64,000 nucleotides of DNA from Gillisia limnaea DSM 15749 (GCF_000243235.1 NZ_JH594606.1:3068010-3132009); one strand, 5' to 3'; shown: positions 8,796 to 19,206, counted from the stretch's first letter. Numbers and translations are program-made. The notes: generated from the sequence alone by a model not told the origin.

Positions 8796-8966
8796 CTATT
8801 TAATAGTCCCTGTATTTTTATCGAAACCGTAAGGACAATGCCTGCATCCGCTTTGGCAGCAATGACCTCGCTTCAAGTGGTATTGTTCTGTGAAACATTT
8901 ATATCCCTCTGGGGTAAGATAATAATCTCCTTCTTCCAGATCGATTTTTTTATTGTAAAAACTCAT
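8796..8966 (-). CDS. DUF5522-type small cysteine-rich protein
   Basis: A 56-residue gene shorter than usual ORF cutoffs. Translation from the ATG at 8966 to the TAG at 8796 gives a Tyr/Glu-rich start, YLTPEGYKCFTEQYH, then a C-terminal Cys cluster RGHCCQSGCRHCPYGF. The pattern HCCxSxCxHCPYG is the signature of DUF5522 proteins, which are common in Bacteroidetes. Four closely spaced Cys plus His suggest metal binding (zinc or iron-sulfur). Function unknown. It is convergent with the NlpE-like gene and divergent from the gene at 8999. Confidence 0.82.
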   Translation of the reverse strand: MSFYNKKIDLEEGDYYLTPEGYKCFTEQYHLKRGHCCQSGCRHCPYGFDKNTGTIK

Positions 8967-8998
8967 ACCGCAAAATTACAAATTCTTACTTTGAAACT

Positions 8999-9346
8999 GT
9001 GATCCTAATCGTAAACAAATATTTACTAAGTAATAAATTTAGAGGTATAAGTCTATGGCCTTTTGTGATTATACGGGATAAGAAAGACGCCAGGGATCTT
9101 GTTTTATTAAATCATGAGCGAATTCACCTGAAACAACAACTAGAATTATTCATTATTCCCTTTTACGGATGGTATCTCACAGAATTTATTATAAGATACT
9201 TTCAAACCAGAGATTTTAAGCGTGCATACCGCAATATTTCATTTGAGCGGGAAGCTTATGTCAATGAAAGTAACCTGAAATATTGTATTTCGAGAAAGCG
9301 ATGGAATTTTACAGAGTACTTAAATTTGAAAAATAAAGAAAATTAG
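8999..9346 (+). CDS. Conserved uncharacterised flavobacterial protein with an HExxH-like motif
   Basis: 115 residues from a GTG at 8999, with the segment LLNHERIHLKQQLELF near residue 37 and a hydrophobic stretch IIPFYGWYLTEFIIRY after it. HERIH fits the HExxH zinc-peptidase pattern and is followed by SFEREAY, where a Glu could be a third ligand, as in small M56/M48-like peptidases. The protein is very short for an enzyme. The family is familiar from other flavobacteria but has no function I can name. It starts 32 bases from the divergent DUF5522 gene; an upstream ATG is absent. Confidence 0.65.
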   Translation: MILIVNKYLLSNKFRGISLWPFVIIRDKKDARDLVLLNHERIHLKQQLELFIIPFYGWYLTEFIIRYFQTRDFKRAYRNISFEREAYVNESNLKYCISRKRWNFTEYLNLKNKEN

Positions 9347-9393
9347 GCATCAGGGATTTCATAATCCGGCTGGTTTTTTTGAACCTTTGTAGC

Positions 9394-10344
9394 ATGAGCG
9401 AACCACTGAATTTTAATTTAAAAAATTCTCCAAATCAACTAATCCGGAAATTTGATATTTCCAATTGTTCGCTTTTCTTAAAACGAGAAGATCTTCTACA
9501 TTCTGAAGTTTCAGGGAATAAATTCAGAAAATTAAAATACAATTTACAGGAAGCCAAAAATCAGAAAAAGCGATTATTACTCACTTTTGGCGGAGCCTTT
9601 TCAAATCATATTTCGGCAGTAGCTGCTGCGGGGAAAATGATGGGTTTTGAAACCATCGGAATCATAAGGGGAGAGGAATTGGGGAAGGATCCAGAAAACA
9701 CTTTTAGGGAAAACCCAACTTTAAGATTTGCAGCGAGCCAGGGAATGGAGCTGCGTTTTGTGTCCAGGGATGAATACAGGGAGAAGGATAGGGAGCATTA
9801 CATCGAGAAATTAAAGGATCAATTTGGTGATTTTTATCTGCTTCCGGAAGGCGGAACCAACGCTTTTGCAATCCAAGGCTGCCAGGAGATCCTTTCAGAA
9901 TCTGATAAAAATTTCGACTTTATTTGCTGTCCGGTAGGCACGGGAGGCACCATTTCAGGAATAATTAATTCCTCAGAAATCTCTCAGAAAGTACTCGGAT
10001 TCCCTGCATTAAAGGGCGATTTTTTAAGAGCTGAAATTTCCGGATTTACCTCTAAAACCAACTGGGAGCTTATTGAGGATTACCATTTTGGCGGGTATGC
10101 TAAAATTTCTTCAGAATTGATCACATTTATAAATGAATTTCACCAGAAAACCAACATAGCGCTGGATCCGGTTTATACCGGAAAGATGATTTTTGGTATT
10201 TTTGATATGATTGAAAGATCTGCATTTCCTGAAAATTCCCGTATTTTAGCCATTCATACGGGAGGATTGCAAGGTATAGCCGGAATGAACATGGTATTAT
10301 TAAAGAAAAACCTACCCCTAATCGATGTTTGGAATGAAATTTAG
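9394..10344 (+). CDS. 1-aminocyclopropane-1-carboxylate deaminase / D-cysteine desulfhydrase family PLP enzyme
   Basis: 316 residues from the ATG at 9394 (an upstream TTG at 9379 adds five unlikely residues and overlaps a promoter-like AACCTTTG). The fold-type II PLP signature SGNKFRKLKYNL carries the Schiff-base Lys, and GGAFSNHISAVAAAG and CPVGTGGTISG bind the cofactor. The family deaminates ACC or releases H2S from D-cysteine; which substrate is used cannot be told from sequence alone, and most bacterial members act on D-cysteine. Its last codons overlap the start of the next gene (ATG at 10334), indicating cotranscription. Confidence 0.88.
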   Translation: MSEPLNFNLKNSPNQLIRKFDISNCSLFLKREDLLHSEVSGNKFRKLKYNLQEAKNQKKRLLLTFGGAFSNHISAVAAAGKMMGFETIGIIRGEELGKDPENTFRENPTLRFAASQGMELRFVSRDEYREKDREHYIEKLKDQFGDFYLLPEGGTNAFAIQGCQEILSESDKNFDFICCPVGTGGTISGIINSSEISQKVLGFPALKGDFLRAEISGFTSKTNWELIEDYHFGGYAKISSELITFINEFHQKTNIALDPVYTGKMIFGIFDMIERSAFPENSRILAIHTGGLQGIAGMNMVLLKKNLPLIDVWNEI

Positions 10345-11119
10345 TCGCTTTTTTATGCTGATAGCAATTTTGGTTTTTGTTGCTTCCTGCGGAAGTAAGA
10401 AAAAGGCTGTTTCCGCTAAAACCGAACGAGAACAGGCAGGTTCCGAAGTGTCGGTAGGAGAAAGAAAGGAGCTTCCTCAAAAACGTTATGCTGATGTAGT
10501 TGAGGAATATATCTCAGAATTTTCAGTAATCGCCCAGGAAGAAATGCGACTCTATAAAATACCTGCCAGCATTACGCTTGCACAAGGGATCCTGGAATCG
10601 GGTGCTGGAAGAGGAGAACTTACCAGGCGCGCGAACAACCATTTTGGGATCAAATGTCATAATTGGAATGGCGATAAAGTCTACCACGATGACGATCTCT
10701 CCCAGGAATGTTTTAGAAAATACAATGATCCAAAATTTTCCTACCGCGATCATTCCTTGTTTTTAAGTGAGCGATTGCGCTACGCAAAATTATTTGAACT
10801 TGATCAAGATGATTACGAGGGCTGGGCAAAAGGTTTGAGAGCTGCCGGATATGCTACAGATAGGTTATATCCCACGAAACTGATTAGTTTGATAGAGCGG
10901 TATGAATTATATAATTACGATGCGGAAGTACTTGGGAAAAAAACCAGAAGAACGTCCGTTGCTGAAAAAGGCGGGAGTACACACTATGTGAGGAAAGGAG
11001 ATACCTTATATTCAATTGCGAAACGCTATAATACGACGGTAGAAACGCTGCAGAAAAATAATAATTTAAGGGGAACGGAAATTTCCATAGGACAGGAATT
11101 AACTGTGGAATCCAATTAA
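10334..11119 (+). CDS. Glucosaminidase (GH73) with C-terminal LysM domain, lipoprotein
   Basis: 261 residues from the ATG at 10334; an ATG three codons upstream would spoil the signal. Lipoprotein signal ends VFVASC. The catalytic domain (about 55-195) is FlgJ/GH73-like: [17 protein letters not shown] contains the catalytic Glu, followed by NNHFGIKCH and the DHSLFL and AAGYATD segments. A single LysM peptidoglycan-binding domain ends the protein ([16 protein letters not shown]). It should cleave the glycan backbone of peptidoglycan in the periplasm or at the outer membrane. It overlaps the preceding deaminase gene by 11 bases and precedes hemL by 16. Confidence 0.9.
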   Translation: MKFSRFFMLIAILVFVASCGSKKKAVSAKTEREQAGSEVSVGERKELPQKRYADVVEEYISEFSVIAQEEMRLYKIPASITLAQGILESGAGRGELTRRANNHFGIKCHNWNGDKVYHDDDLSQECFRKYNDPKFSYRDHSLFLSERLRYAKLFELDQDDYEGWAKGLRAAGYATDRLYPTKLISLIERYELYNYDAEVLGKKTRRTSVAEKGGSTHYVRKGDTLYSIAKRYNTTVETLQKNNNLRGTEISIGQELTVESN

Positions 11120-11135
11120 AAAGAGTTTAAAAGAT

Positions 11136-12422
11136 ATGAATTATAAAAGAAGTAGCGCTTTGTTTGAAGCGGCACAAAAAGTGATCCCGGGTGGAGTGAA
11201 TTCTCCGGTTCGTGCATTTACGGCGGTAGGAGGAGACCCCGTTTTTATTGAAAGGGCAGAAGGGGCTTATCTTTTTGATGCAGATGGGAACAAGTATATA
11301 GATTATATCAATTCCTGGGGTCCCATGATCCTGGGCCATGCACATAAACCGGTGGTAGATGCGATCATTGAAAAAACCAAAATGGGAACTTCCTTTGGAA
11401 CTCCTACTGAAATTGAAACAAAAATCGCCGAACTGGCGGTAAAAATGGTTCCTAATATTGATAAGATCCGTTTTGTGAATTCCGGTACCGAAGCTTGTAT
11501 GAGTGCGGTAAGACTTGCAAGGGGATATACTTCAAAAGAGAAGATCATTAAATTTGCGGGTTGTTATCACGGGCACAGCGATTCTTTTTTGATTCAGGCC
11601 GGAAGTGGTGCCATGACTTTTGGTACGCCTAATAGTCCCGGGGTTACCCAGGGCACGGCAAAGGATACCCTGCTGGCAAAATACAACGATTTGAAAAGTG
11701 TTGTGGAACTGGTTGAATCCAATTCTGGAGAGATCGCCTGTATCATCCTCGAGCCGGTAGCTGGAAATATGGGGTGTATCCCACCTCAAAATGGATTTCT
11801 GGAAGGCCTTCGGAGATTATGCGATGAAAATGATATTTTACTGATATTTGATGAAGTGATGACCGGGTTTAGACTGGCTCCGGGCGGAGTTCAGGAACGA
11901 CTTGGAGTAAAAGCAGATCTTGTGACTTTCGGGAAAGTGATTGGCGGTGGATTGCCGGTAGGAGCCTTTGCAGGCCGTTCCGGGATCATGGATTATCTTG
12001 CCCCAATCGGGCCGGTTTATCAGGCAGGAACTTTGAGTGGAAACCCACTTGCAATGGCCGCCGGACTTGCGATGCTTACCGAACTAGATGAAAACCGTAG
12101 TATTTTTGAGAGTATAGATAAAAAAACGGCTTATTTGCATATGGGGATGGAATCCGTTCTCAAATCCAATAATGTAGCTCATACCATCAACAGGATAGGA
12201 TCTATGATCTCTGTTCATTTTTCAGAACAACCAGTAACCGATTTTGAATCGGCAGCGCACGGGAATAATCATTTATTTAAGGAGTTTTTCCGGGGAATGC
12301 TGGATAACGGAATCTATATTGCACCAAGTGCTTTTGAAACCTGGTTTATAACAGATGCCCTTTCTTACGAAGATCTTGACAGGACTATAGCGGTGGTGGA
12401 GAAAATAACCCGGGATTTTTAG
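11136..12422 (+). CDS. hemL: Glutamate-1-semialdehyde 2,1-aminomutase
   Basis: 428 residues, normal length. Converts glutamate-1-semialdehyde to 5-aminolevulinate for haem synthesis with PLP. Family marks: [11 protein letters not shown] near the N-terminus, [16 protein letters not shown] (PLP phosphate site), [17 protein letters not shown], and Lys267 in [15 protein letters not shown] as the Schiff-base lysine, then [15 protein letters not shown]. It follows the glucosaminidase gene closely and ends at a strong hairpin terminator at 12484-12530. Confidence 0.97.
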   Translation: MNYKRSSALFEAAQKVIPGGVNSPVRAFTAVGGDPVFIERAEGAYLFDADGNKYIDYINSWGPMILGHAHKPVVDAIIEKTKMGTSFGTPTEIETKIAELAVKMVPNIDKIRFVNSGTEACMSAVRLARGYTSKEKIIKFAGCYHGHSDSFLIQAGSGAMTFGTPNSPGVTQGTAKDTLLAKYNDLKSVVELVESNSGEIACIILEPVAGNMGCIPPQNGFLEGLRRLCDENDILLIFDEVMTGFRLAPGGVQERLGVKADLVTFGKVIGGGLPVGAFAGRSGIMDYLAPIGPVYQAGTLSGNPLAMAAGLAMLTELDENRSIFESIDKKTAYLHMGMESVLKSNNVAHTINRIGSMISVHFSEQPVTDFESAAHGNNHLFKEFFRGMLDNGIYIAPSAFETWFITDALSYEDLDRTIAVVEKITRDF

Positions 12423-12483
12423 TCCCGCTGAAGACTTAAGTTTTTAGACTGAAAGTTTCTTATTCAGTGAATATTTTGGCTAT

Positions 12484-12530
12484 AAAAAAAAGTTAGGATC
12501 GAAGTTATTTTCTTCGATCCTGACTTTTTT
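12484..12530. terminator. Bidirectional terminator between hemL and the thioesterase pseudogene
   Basis: A 13-bp stem with one G-T pair (12492-12504 with 12512-12524), loop TTATTTT, flanked by A7 on the left and T6 on the right, so it can stop transcription from both sides of this convergent pair. Confidence 0.88.
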
Positions 12531-12582
12531 ATTTTATGTGATTTTTATTTGATTGAAATTGGACTATCCCCGGGACCATTTT

Positions 12583-12987
12583 TTACGTATAAAACACCCG
12601 GACCATCTCCTCTGAAATTTTTACCGGCTTTTTGCTTTTATAATCCATCAAACACCAGGTGGATTTTGCCTTTATAATAATTTTCCTGGTTTTCTTGCTT
12701 AAAATAGTTACCAGGCGCTGTGAGGTAACATGAGTGTGTTCCCCAACTTAGGTTTGCAATAATAATTCATCATCTAAAAATGCCTGTCCTTTATAATCGA
12801 TCTCGTGGCGTATCACCACCCAGAAATAATTTTCCCTGATTTCGTCACCTGCGCGTGCGTTCCAGTGTGCTTTTGCAACATCTTCCATCCATTGCACATA
12901 CCGCACATTGTTTACATGCTGTAGTTCATCAAGATCTGCTTCTGAAACCTTTATTGTTTGTTGAAAAATTTCCGGGGTGAGGCTCAT
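12583..12987 (-). pseudogene. Acyl-CoA thioesterase (4HBT hotdog fold) with an in-frame stop
   Basis: Reading from the ATG at 12987, the first 79 codons give a hotdog thioesterase: ELQHVNNVRYVQWMEDVA (active-site Asn and Asp/Glu region), HWNARA, VVIRHEIDYKGQA and DELLLQT. A TAA at 12748-12750 follows. Without any shift, the same frame continues after it as VGEHTHVTSQR, then KAKSTWCLMD and SEEMVRVFYT, to a second TAA at 12583. The total of 134 residues is the usual family length, and intact homologues have Trp or Tyr where the stop is. It is therefore a recently disabled gene, a truncated product, or a sequencing error. The start overlaps the upstream cyclase gene by 4 bases. Confidence 0.85.
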
Positions 12988-14036
12988 TTTTTTATAATTT
13001 CAACTTCAAATAATTTATCCCAGTTCTTTCCGGTCACATAGATTTTTTTGTTGTTAGGGTTATATGCGATTCCGTTTAAAACATCCAGGTCAGGATGTTG
13101 TGTCACCTTGTCGCGAAGCCCCTTAAAATTGATAAGGCCTTCTATTGCTCCATTTTTGGGGTTAATAATTGCCACTCCGTCTTTTTGATAAGTGTTTGCA
13201 TAGATTTTTCCCTCTATCCATTCCAGTTCATTTAATTGAGTGGATATTGAACGGTGCGTAGTGGGTTGGATAAAACTTTCTTCTGCTAAAGTAGTGCCAT
13301 TTAAAATCCATATTTTTTCGGTTCCATCGCTTTTATAAAACTTCTCTCCATCATTGGTTAGTCCCCAGCCTTCTTTACTTTGATTGTATTTAAAACTCGT
13401 AATTTGGTTCAAATCAGCAATATCATAGATCAAACCTTCACCTTCATTCCAGGTAAGTTGGTAGATCTTATCGTTCAAAATAGAAATACCTTCTCCAAAA
13501 TATCTGTCGGCCAGATCGACCTTTTTCAGGATTTCCCCGGTTTCAAAATTGGTCTTTCGCAACGATGAATTCCCGTATTGTCCGGTGCTTTCATATAAAG
13601 TGTCCTTATAAAATTCTAAACCCTGTGTATAGGCATTTTGGTCATGGGGATAGGTATTGATTATTTTATAGGTATAAATTTCCGGCGGGTTATTGTTAAA
13701 AACCTTTAAAGAGATCTGTATACTGTCTGTTTTTCCTTCGGAATAAACCAAAGCCTGAATATTTTGATTCCCGAGTTTCTGATCTTTTAACTGAAGGCTG
13801 GCAGAAGTTTTATCTGATTTTTCCAGCAAATGATCTTCAAAATAAAATTGAACAGAATCGATTTCCCTGTTTTTTGGATTTTTTACAGCCACTTCCAGGG
13901 TCTCACCAAGTTGAAATTCGGCATTAGAATCTATAAGACTCAAAGAAAAATCACTGATTTTTTTTCCGGAATTACTTCCGCAGGAAATCAGGGTGAGGCT
14001 TAAAAGAAACAGTAACAGGAGGTTAAGATTTTTCAT
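12984..14036 (-). CDS. Glutaminyl-peptide cyclotransferase family lipoprotein
   Basis: 350 residues with a lipoprotein signal ending TLISC. Residues about 25-120 form an Ig-like leader domain; from YTQGLEFYKDTLYESTGQYG onward the protein has the five-bladed propeller of the plant/bacterial (papaya-type) glutaminyl cyclases, with FGEGISILNDKIYQLTWNE, GWGLTNDGEKFYKSDGT, LNELEWIEGKIYANTY and the C-terminal LNGIAYNPNNKKIYVTGKNW. These enzymes cyclise N-terminal Gln to pyroglutamate. It is exported and probably acts in the periplasm. The stop overlaps the thioesterase start (ATGA), which suggests translational coupling to the now broken gene. Confidence 0.88.
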   Translation of the reverse strand: MKNLNLLLLFLLSLTLISCGSNSGKKISDFSLSLIDSNAEFQLGETLEVAVKNPKNREIDSVQFYFEDHLLEKSDKTSASLQLKDQKLGNQNIQALVYSEGKTDSIQISLKVFNNNPPEIYTYKIINTYPHDQNAYTQGLEFYKDTLYESTGQYGNSSLRKTNFETGEILKKVDLADRYFGEGISILNDKIYQLTWNEGEGLIYDIADLNQITSFKYNQSKEGWGLTNDGEKFYKSDGTEKIWILNGTTLAEESFIQPTTHRSISTQLNELEWIEGKIYANTYQKDGVAIINPKNGAIEGLINFKGLRDKVTQHPDLDVLNGIAYNPNNKKIYVTGKNWDKLFEVEIIKK

Positions 14037-14090
14037 GAAAATGTGAGTATTTACTAAGGGCTAAATTAATTAAATCAATCTAAAAAATGC

Positions 14091-14120
14091 TTGTAAAATG
14101 TATCAAAGATTGTATATTTG
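14091..14120 (+). promoter_or_regulatory. Promoter of the SRP RNA gene
   Basis: TTG at 14091-14093, exactly 19 bases, then TATATTTG at 14113-14120. This is the full Bacteroidetes primary-sigma consensus. The RNA 5' end falls 4-5 bases later. Confidence 0.85.
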
Positions 14121-14124
14121 CCCC

Positions 14125-14218
14125 GGCAAGTCCCACACAACCAGCTCCTGCTGAATCCCCCAGGGCGGGAACGCAGCAAGGGTAAGTGGTCGTAGCGGTG
14201 TGATGTGGGTCGCTTGCC
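14125..14218 (+). ncRNA. ffs: Signal recognition particle RNA, small bacterial type (4.5S)
   Basis: About 94 nt. The terminal stem pairs GGCAAG (14125-14130) with CTTGCC (14213-14218). The apical part contains the conserved SRP core: GGCGGGAACGCAGCAAGGGTA, equivalent to the Ffh-binding symmetric/asymmetric loop region and GGAA tetraloop of E. coli 4.5S RNA. A perfect promoter lies just upstream and a T run follows at 14220-14225. It binds Ffh and targets nascent membrane and exported proteins. Confidence 0.94.
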
Positions 14219-14263
14219 ATTTTTTGTATCTGATATTTAATTTTTATCGCATCTTTGTGATCT

Positions 14264-15082
14264 ATGAAAACAGATACTTCTTCAAAAGTTGTCCTTATCA
14301 CAGGTGGTTCTTCAGGAATTGGAAAATCCGTAGGTGAATTTCTAAAAAGCAAAAATTTTATTGTTTACGGTACCAGCAGAAATCCTGGTAAGATCGTTAA
14401 TTTTCCTTTTTCTCTTGTAGCTCTTGATGTTACCAGGAAAGAGACTATTACTTCTGCAATTTCAGAAATTATTAAAAAGGAGGGACGTATAGATGTTCTA
14501 ATCAATAATGCGGGAATTGGGATTACGGGTCCTATTGAGGAAACTCCGGAAGAGGAGATCAAAAAAGCCTTTGACACCAATTATTTTGGCCCTTTAAATG
14601 TTATAAAAGCAGTTTTGCCACATATGCGAAAGCAGGGGGAAGGACTTGTCATCAATATTACTTCCATTGCAGGATATATGGGATTGCCTTACCGCGGAAT
14701 ATATTCTGCCACCAAAGGTGCTTTGGAATTAACAACGGAAGCATTCAGGATGGAACTAAAAGACTTTAATATAAAAATGACCAATGTTGCGCCGGGAGAT
14801 TTTGCAACTAATATTGCTGCCGGAAGATATCATGCACCGGTTCTGGAAACTTCACCTTATAAAAAGGCTTACAGCAATACACTGGATTTGATGAACCAAC
14901 ACGTTGCATCCGGAAAAGATCCTCAAGTTATGGCGAATGCGATTTATAAAATCATTCATACAAAAGATCCCAGAGGGCATTATAAAGTAGGGGAACCTTT
15001 GCAAAAATTTTCCATTGCACTCAAGCGTATTTTACCGGATAAAGTATATGAGAAAATGCTGCTTAAACATTATAAATTGTAA
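14264..15082 (+). CDS. SDR family NAD(P)-dependent oxidoreductase
   Basis: 272 residues of the classical short-chain dehydrogenase fold. TGGSSGIG (residues 11-18) binds the dinucleotide, NNAG follows the fourth strand, and the active site is Ser in NITSIAG with YSATK (Tyr-x3-Lys). The loop GTSRN after the second strand, with an Arg, favours NADP(H). Substrate unknown; the C-terminal part resembles SDRs annotated as ketoreductases acting on lipids. It lies downstream of ffs and 73 bases before fsa. Confidence 0.9.
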   Translation: MKTDTSSKVVLITGGSSGIGKSVGEFLKSKNFIVYGTSRNPGKIVNFPFSLVALDVTRKETITSAISEIIKKEGRIDVLINNAGIGITGPIEETPEEEIKKAFDTNYFGPLNVIKAVLPHMRKQGEGLVINITSIAGYMGLPYRGIYSATKGALELTTEAFRMELKDFNIKMTNVAPGDFATNIAAGRYHAPVLETSPYKKAYSNTLDLMNQHVASGKDPQVMANAIYKIIHTKDPRGHYKVGEPLQKFSIALKRILPDKVYEKMLLKHYKL

Positions 15083-15155
15083 TTTCGCGAAAAATAGCTT
15101 TCCTGTTATTTTGGGAACTGCTTAATATAAAAGTAAAACCATTAAATACATACCT

Positions 15156-15809
15156 ATGAAATTTTTTATTGATACAGCAAATCTTGACCAAATAAAGGAA
15201 GCCCAGGAACTTGGAGTTCTTGATGGGGTTACTACAAACCCTTCTCTTATGGCCAAGGAAGGGATTACTGGAAGGGAAAATATCATCAATCATTACAAAA
15301 AAATATGTGAGATCGTAGATGGAGATGTGAGCGCAGAGGTAATCGCTACAGATTTTGACGGGATTGTGAAAGAAGGAGAAGAACTTGCAAAATTGCATAA
15401 ACAAATAGTTGTAAAAGTTCCAATGATAAAAGAAGGGATTAAGGCTATTAAATATTTTAGCGATAAAGGGATCCGTACCAACTGTACGCTGGTTTTTTCT
15501 GCAGGACAGGCATTACTGGCTGCAAAAGCAGGAGCTACCTATGTTTCTCCTTTTATAGGAAGATTGGATGATATTTCAACAGACGGTTTAAACCTTATTG
15601 CAGACATTCGGTTGATCTATGATAATTATGGATTTGAAACCCAGATTCTTGCGGCTTCAGTAAGACACAGTATGCATATCCTGGAGTGTGCAAAAATTGG
15701 TGCCGATGTAATGACGGGCCCGCTTTCTTCTATTGAAGGTCTTTTAAATCACCCGCTAACCGATAGTGGACTCGCAAAATTCCTTGCAGATTATAATAAA
15801 GGGAACTAA
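15156..15809 (+). CDS. fsa: Fructose-6-phosphate aldolase / transaldolase-like protein
   Basis: 217 residues, the short TalC/FSA form of transaldolase. [16 protein letters not shown] and [13 protein letters not shown] are the N-terminal signature; the Schiff-base Lys lies in [10 protein letters not shown], and [20 protein letters not shown] and SPFIGRLDD follow. The family either splits fructose-6-phosphate into dihydroxyacetone and glyceraldehyde-3-phosphate or acts as a transaldolase; sequence alone does not decide, and in genomes lacking a long transaldolase this form serves the pentose phosphate pathway. Ends at a strong bidirectional terminator. Confidence 0.92.
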   Translation: MKFFIDTANLDQIKEAQELGVLDGVTTNPSLMAKEGITGRENIINHYKKICEIVDGDVSAEVIATDFDGIVKEGEELAKLHKQIVVKVPMIKEGIKAIKYFSDKGIRTNCTLVFSAGQALLAAKAGATYVSPFIGRLDDISTDGLNLIADIRLIYDNYGFETQILAASVRHSMHILECAKIGADVMTGPLSSIEGLLNHPLTDSGLAKFLADYNKGN

Positions 15810-15824
15810 AAACTCAGTATCCTT

Positions 15825-15869
15825 AAAAACACAACCCCCGAAAATATATTTCGGGGGTTGTGTTTTTTT
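15825..15869. terminator. Bidirectional terminator after fsa
   Basis: A 19-bp perfect stem (15825-15843 with 15849-15867), 5-base loop ATATA, A5 on the left and T7 on the right. It lies between convergent fsa and the thioredoxin-fold lipoprotein gene. Confidence 0.92.
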
Positions 15870-15880
15870 AATTTATAATG

Positions 15881-17311
15881 TTACCTATTCCTTTGGCTTA
15901 TAAATTCAAGGATGATGGTTTCCAGATCGGGTGCGTTCAATTGAACGTCCCCTTTAATTATTTCACCGGAAGCATTCATAAAGATCATTTTATTTAAATA
16001 ATTTTTCAATAAACTCTCTTTCACTCTCACCGTATCGAGTTTATATTCAAATTCCGGTTCATAAGAATTATTTTTAGTCACCCTTTTCCAAATTTCGTTT
16101 TGACCCTTATCTACATTGACACCTATAAAATTGATTTCCGGATATTTAAATCTAAGATCTGTAATGAGCTTATGCGCCAATTTGTGATGTACTTGCTCTT
16201 TGATAGACCAATGGAAGGTAATTATAGGTTTTTTGGAAATATTTTTTAATTGCACGGTTTCCCCATTCGTGTGGACTAATTTTAACTCTCCAATCTTATT
16301 CCCAGGAAGTAAACTTCCTTGGATATCTGCCATCTGTTTTAAATCTGGCAGAGCATTTCCTTCATAGTTTATTTCTTCAATCAGTTTTAAAATGGATTCG
16401 ATTTCCTCCAGGTTATTAGAAAAAATTATTCCCTGAGCAGCAAGCTTTTCAAGAAAAGGATTTTTAATATTTTTATTCTGAATTAGGGAATCCGTTATTA
16501 AAATCCTTCTTTTGATGTTTTCAACGCTCATTAGGTTTGAGCAGGAGTCCCGCGAAATGTTATTTTCATTGCAGTATTCCACAGATATGGTTCTTACATA
16601 ATCGTCAATTAGGTTTAAGTACACGTAGTAATCCTGAAACTGTTCATCATTAAAATTGATGTTCTCCCTATAATCATGAAAATCACCTGGAATCTTATCA
16701 ATATATTCTCTTTGGTATTTATGGATTAAAAGGGCATATCGTTCTCTTAAGTCGTAATACTCGTAATCGATACTGGTTTTTGCCAGTTGATAGAATTCCT
16801 CTGATAAATCTTTTTTCTGATTTAATTGATCCAGTTCTTGAAGTCGTACTTCTCTTATAGAATCTGTCTTCTGTGCAAATTCTATAGGTTCTACTTTATA
16901 ATAGGAAAGAATGAGATCGTTATTTTTCTGATTTAAAAGATAAATATTAGTGATAAAATTACTTTTATACGCACCTTTCCCACTAAAATTTATAGATTCA
17001 TCAAATGCCAAAGTATTTACCCAAATCAAAGCGCTATCACCCGGTTCCAGGTACATCACTTGATTTTCGGGAGGATGCCGGAAAACATACAATCCAGGTT
17101 CTATATTTTTAAGACTTCCGCTAAACCTGTTATTTTCATTTAAATAAAGGGTGTCAAGGTCTTTATCGTTTTTAGAGATAATAACATATTCACTGCCTGG
17201 ATTGACAACTTGTCCTCCTATGTAGACATCGTCCAGGCTATTTGTTTCCTTTTTACAGGAAAGAAATGTGAGAATCGCTAAAAATACTATAAGAGGTGAT
17301 TTTATATTCAT
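15881..17311 (-). CDS. Thioredoxin-fold lipoprotein lacking the CxxC motif
   Basis: About 476 residues from the ATG at 17311, chosen because it puts a lipoprotein signal (hydrophobic stretch ending TFLSC) at the N-terminus; an ATG six codons earlier is possible. Residues about 20-110 resemble the DUF4369-like beta domain found before TlpA domains, followed by a long helical middle rich in Tyr, Asp and Glu. The last 140 residues look like a TlpA/AhpC-type thioredoxin fold: PGNKIGELKLVHTNGE, PIITFHWSIKEQVH, INFIGVNVD, then the NKMIFMNASGEIIKG strand pair. Where redox members have WCxxC, this protein has HWSIKEQ, so no thiol chemistry is expected. Function unknown. Confidence 0.72.
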   Translation of the reverse strand: MNIKSPLIVFLAILTFLSCKKETNSLDDVYIGGQVVNPGSEYVIISKNDKDLDTLYLNENNRFSGSLKNIEPGLYVFRHPPENQVMYLEPGDSALIWVNTLAFDESINFSGKGAYKSNFITNIYLLNQKNNDLILSYYKVEPIEFAQKTDSIREVRLQELDQLNQKKDLSEEFYQLAKTSIDYEYYDLRERYALLIHKYQREYIDKIPGDFHDYRENINFNDEQFQDYYVYLNLIDDYVRTISVEYCNENNISRDSCSNLMSVENIKRRILITDSLIQNKNIKNPFLEKLAAQGIIFSNNLEEIESILKLIEEINYEGNALPDLKQMADIQGSLLPGNKIGELKLVHTNGETVQLKNISKKPIITFHWSIKEQVHHKLAHKLITDLRFKYPEINFIGVNVDKGQNEIWKRVTKNNSYEPEFEYKLDTVRVKESLLKNYLNKMIFMNASGEIIKGDVQLNAPDLETIILEFISQRNR

Positions 17312-17456
17312 AATATGTTTTAAGAACAAGTGGGATTGATCCTAAACTTCAGGGTATTTGTTGCAAATGTAATTTTTGCCTGTCCCGAGCGATGTTAACT
17401 ACACGTTAAAAGGGTTATTTAAAACGTTAATCTTTTATCAAGTGAGCAATATTAGC

Positions 17457-17464
17457 TACTTTTG
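17457..17464 (+). promoter_or_regulatory. -7 box (TACTTTTG) of the ABC-F gene
   Basis: TACTTTTG matches TAnnTTTG exactly, 30 bases before the ATG at 17495. The -33 position is TTT/TTA rather than TTG. Confidence 0.6.
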
Positions 17465-17488
17465 CAAAAATTTATTAGTAGAAAATAA

Positions 17489-19126
<1,638 letters not shown>

Positions 19127-19133
19127 TTCAAAT

Positions 19134-19206
19134 CATCCAATAATTTCAATAAAAAAGCGGGAATTCCAGTTAGGAACTCCCGCTTTTTAGTTGAAATTAT
19201 TGGATG
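19134..19206. terminator. Extended bidirectional hairpin terminator
   Basis: A core hairpin (GCGGGAATTCC, loop AGTTA, GGAACTCCCGC with one mismatch) flanked by A6 and T5. Outside it, a second perfect 16-bp inverted repeat (19134-19149 with 19191-19206) extends the stem, so the whole 73 bases fold back on themselves. It lies between convergent genes. Confidence 0.85.

Noticed and set aside
12748..12750. Programmed stop-codon readthrough or recoding at the thioesterase TAA
   Set aside because: TAA is not a known recoding codon for selenocysteine or pyrrolysine, and no structured element follows; simple nonsense mutation or base error is likelier.
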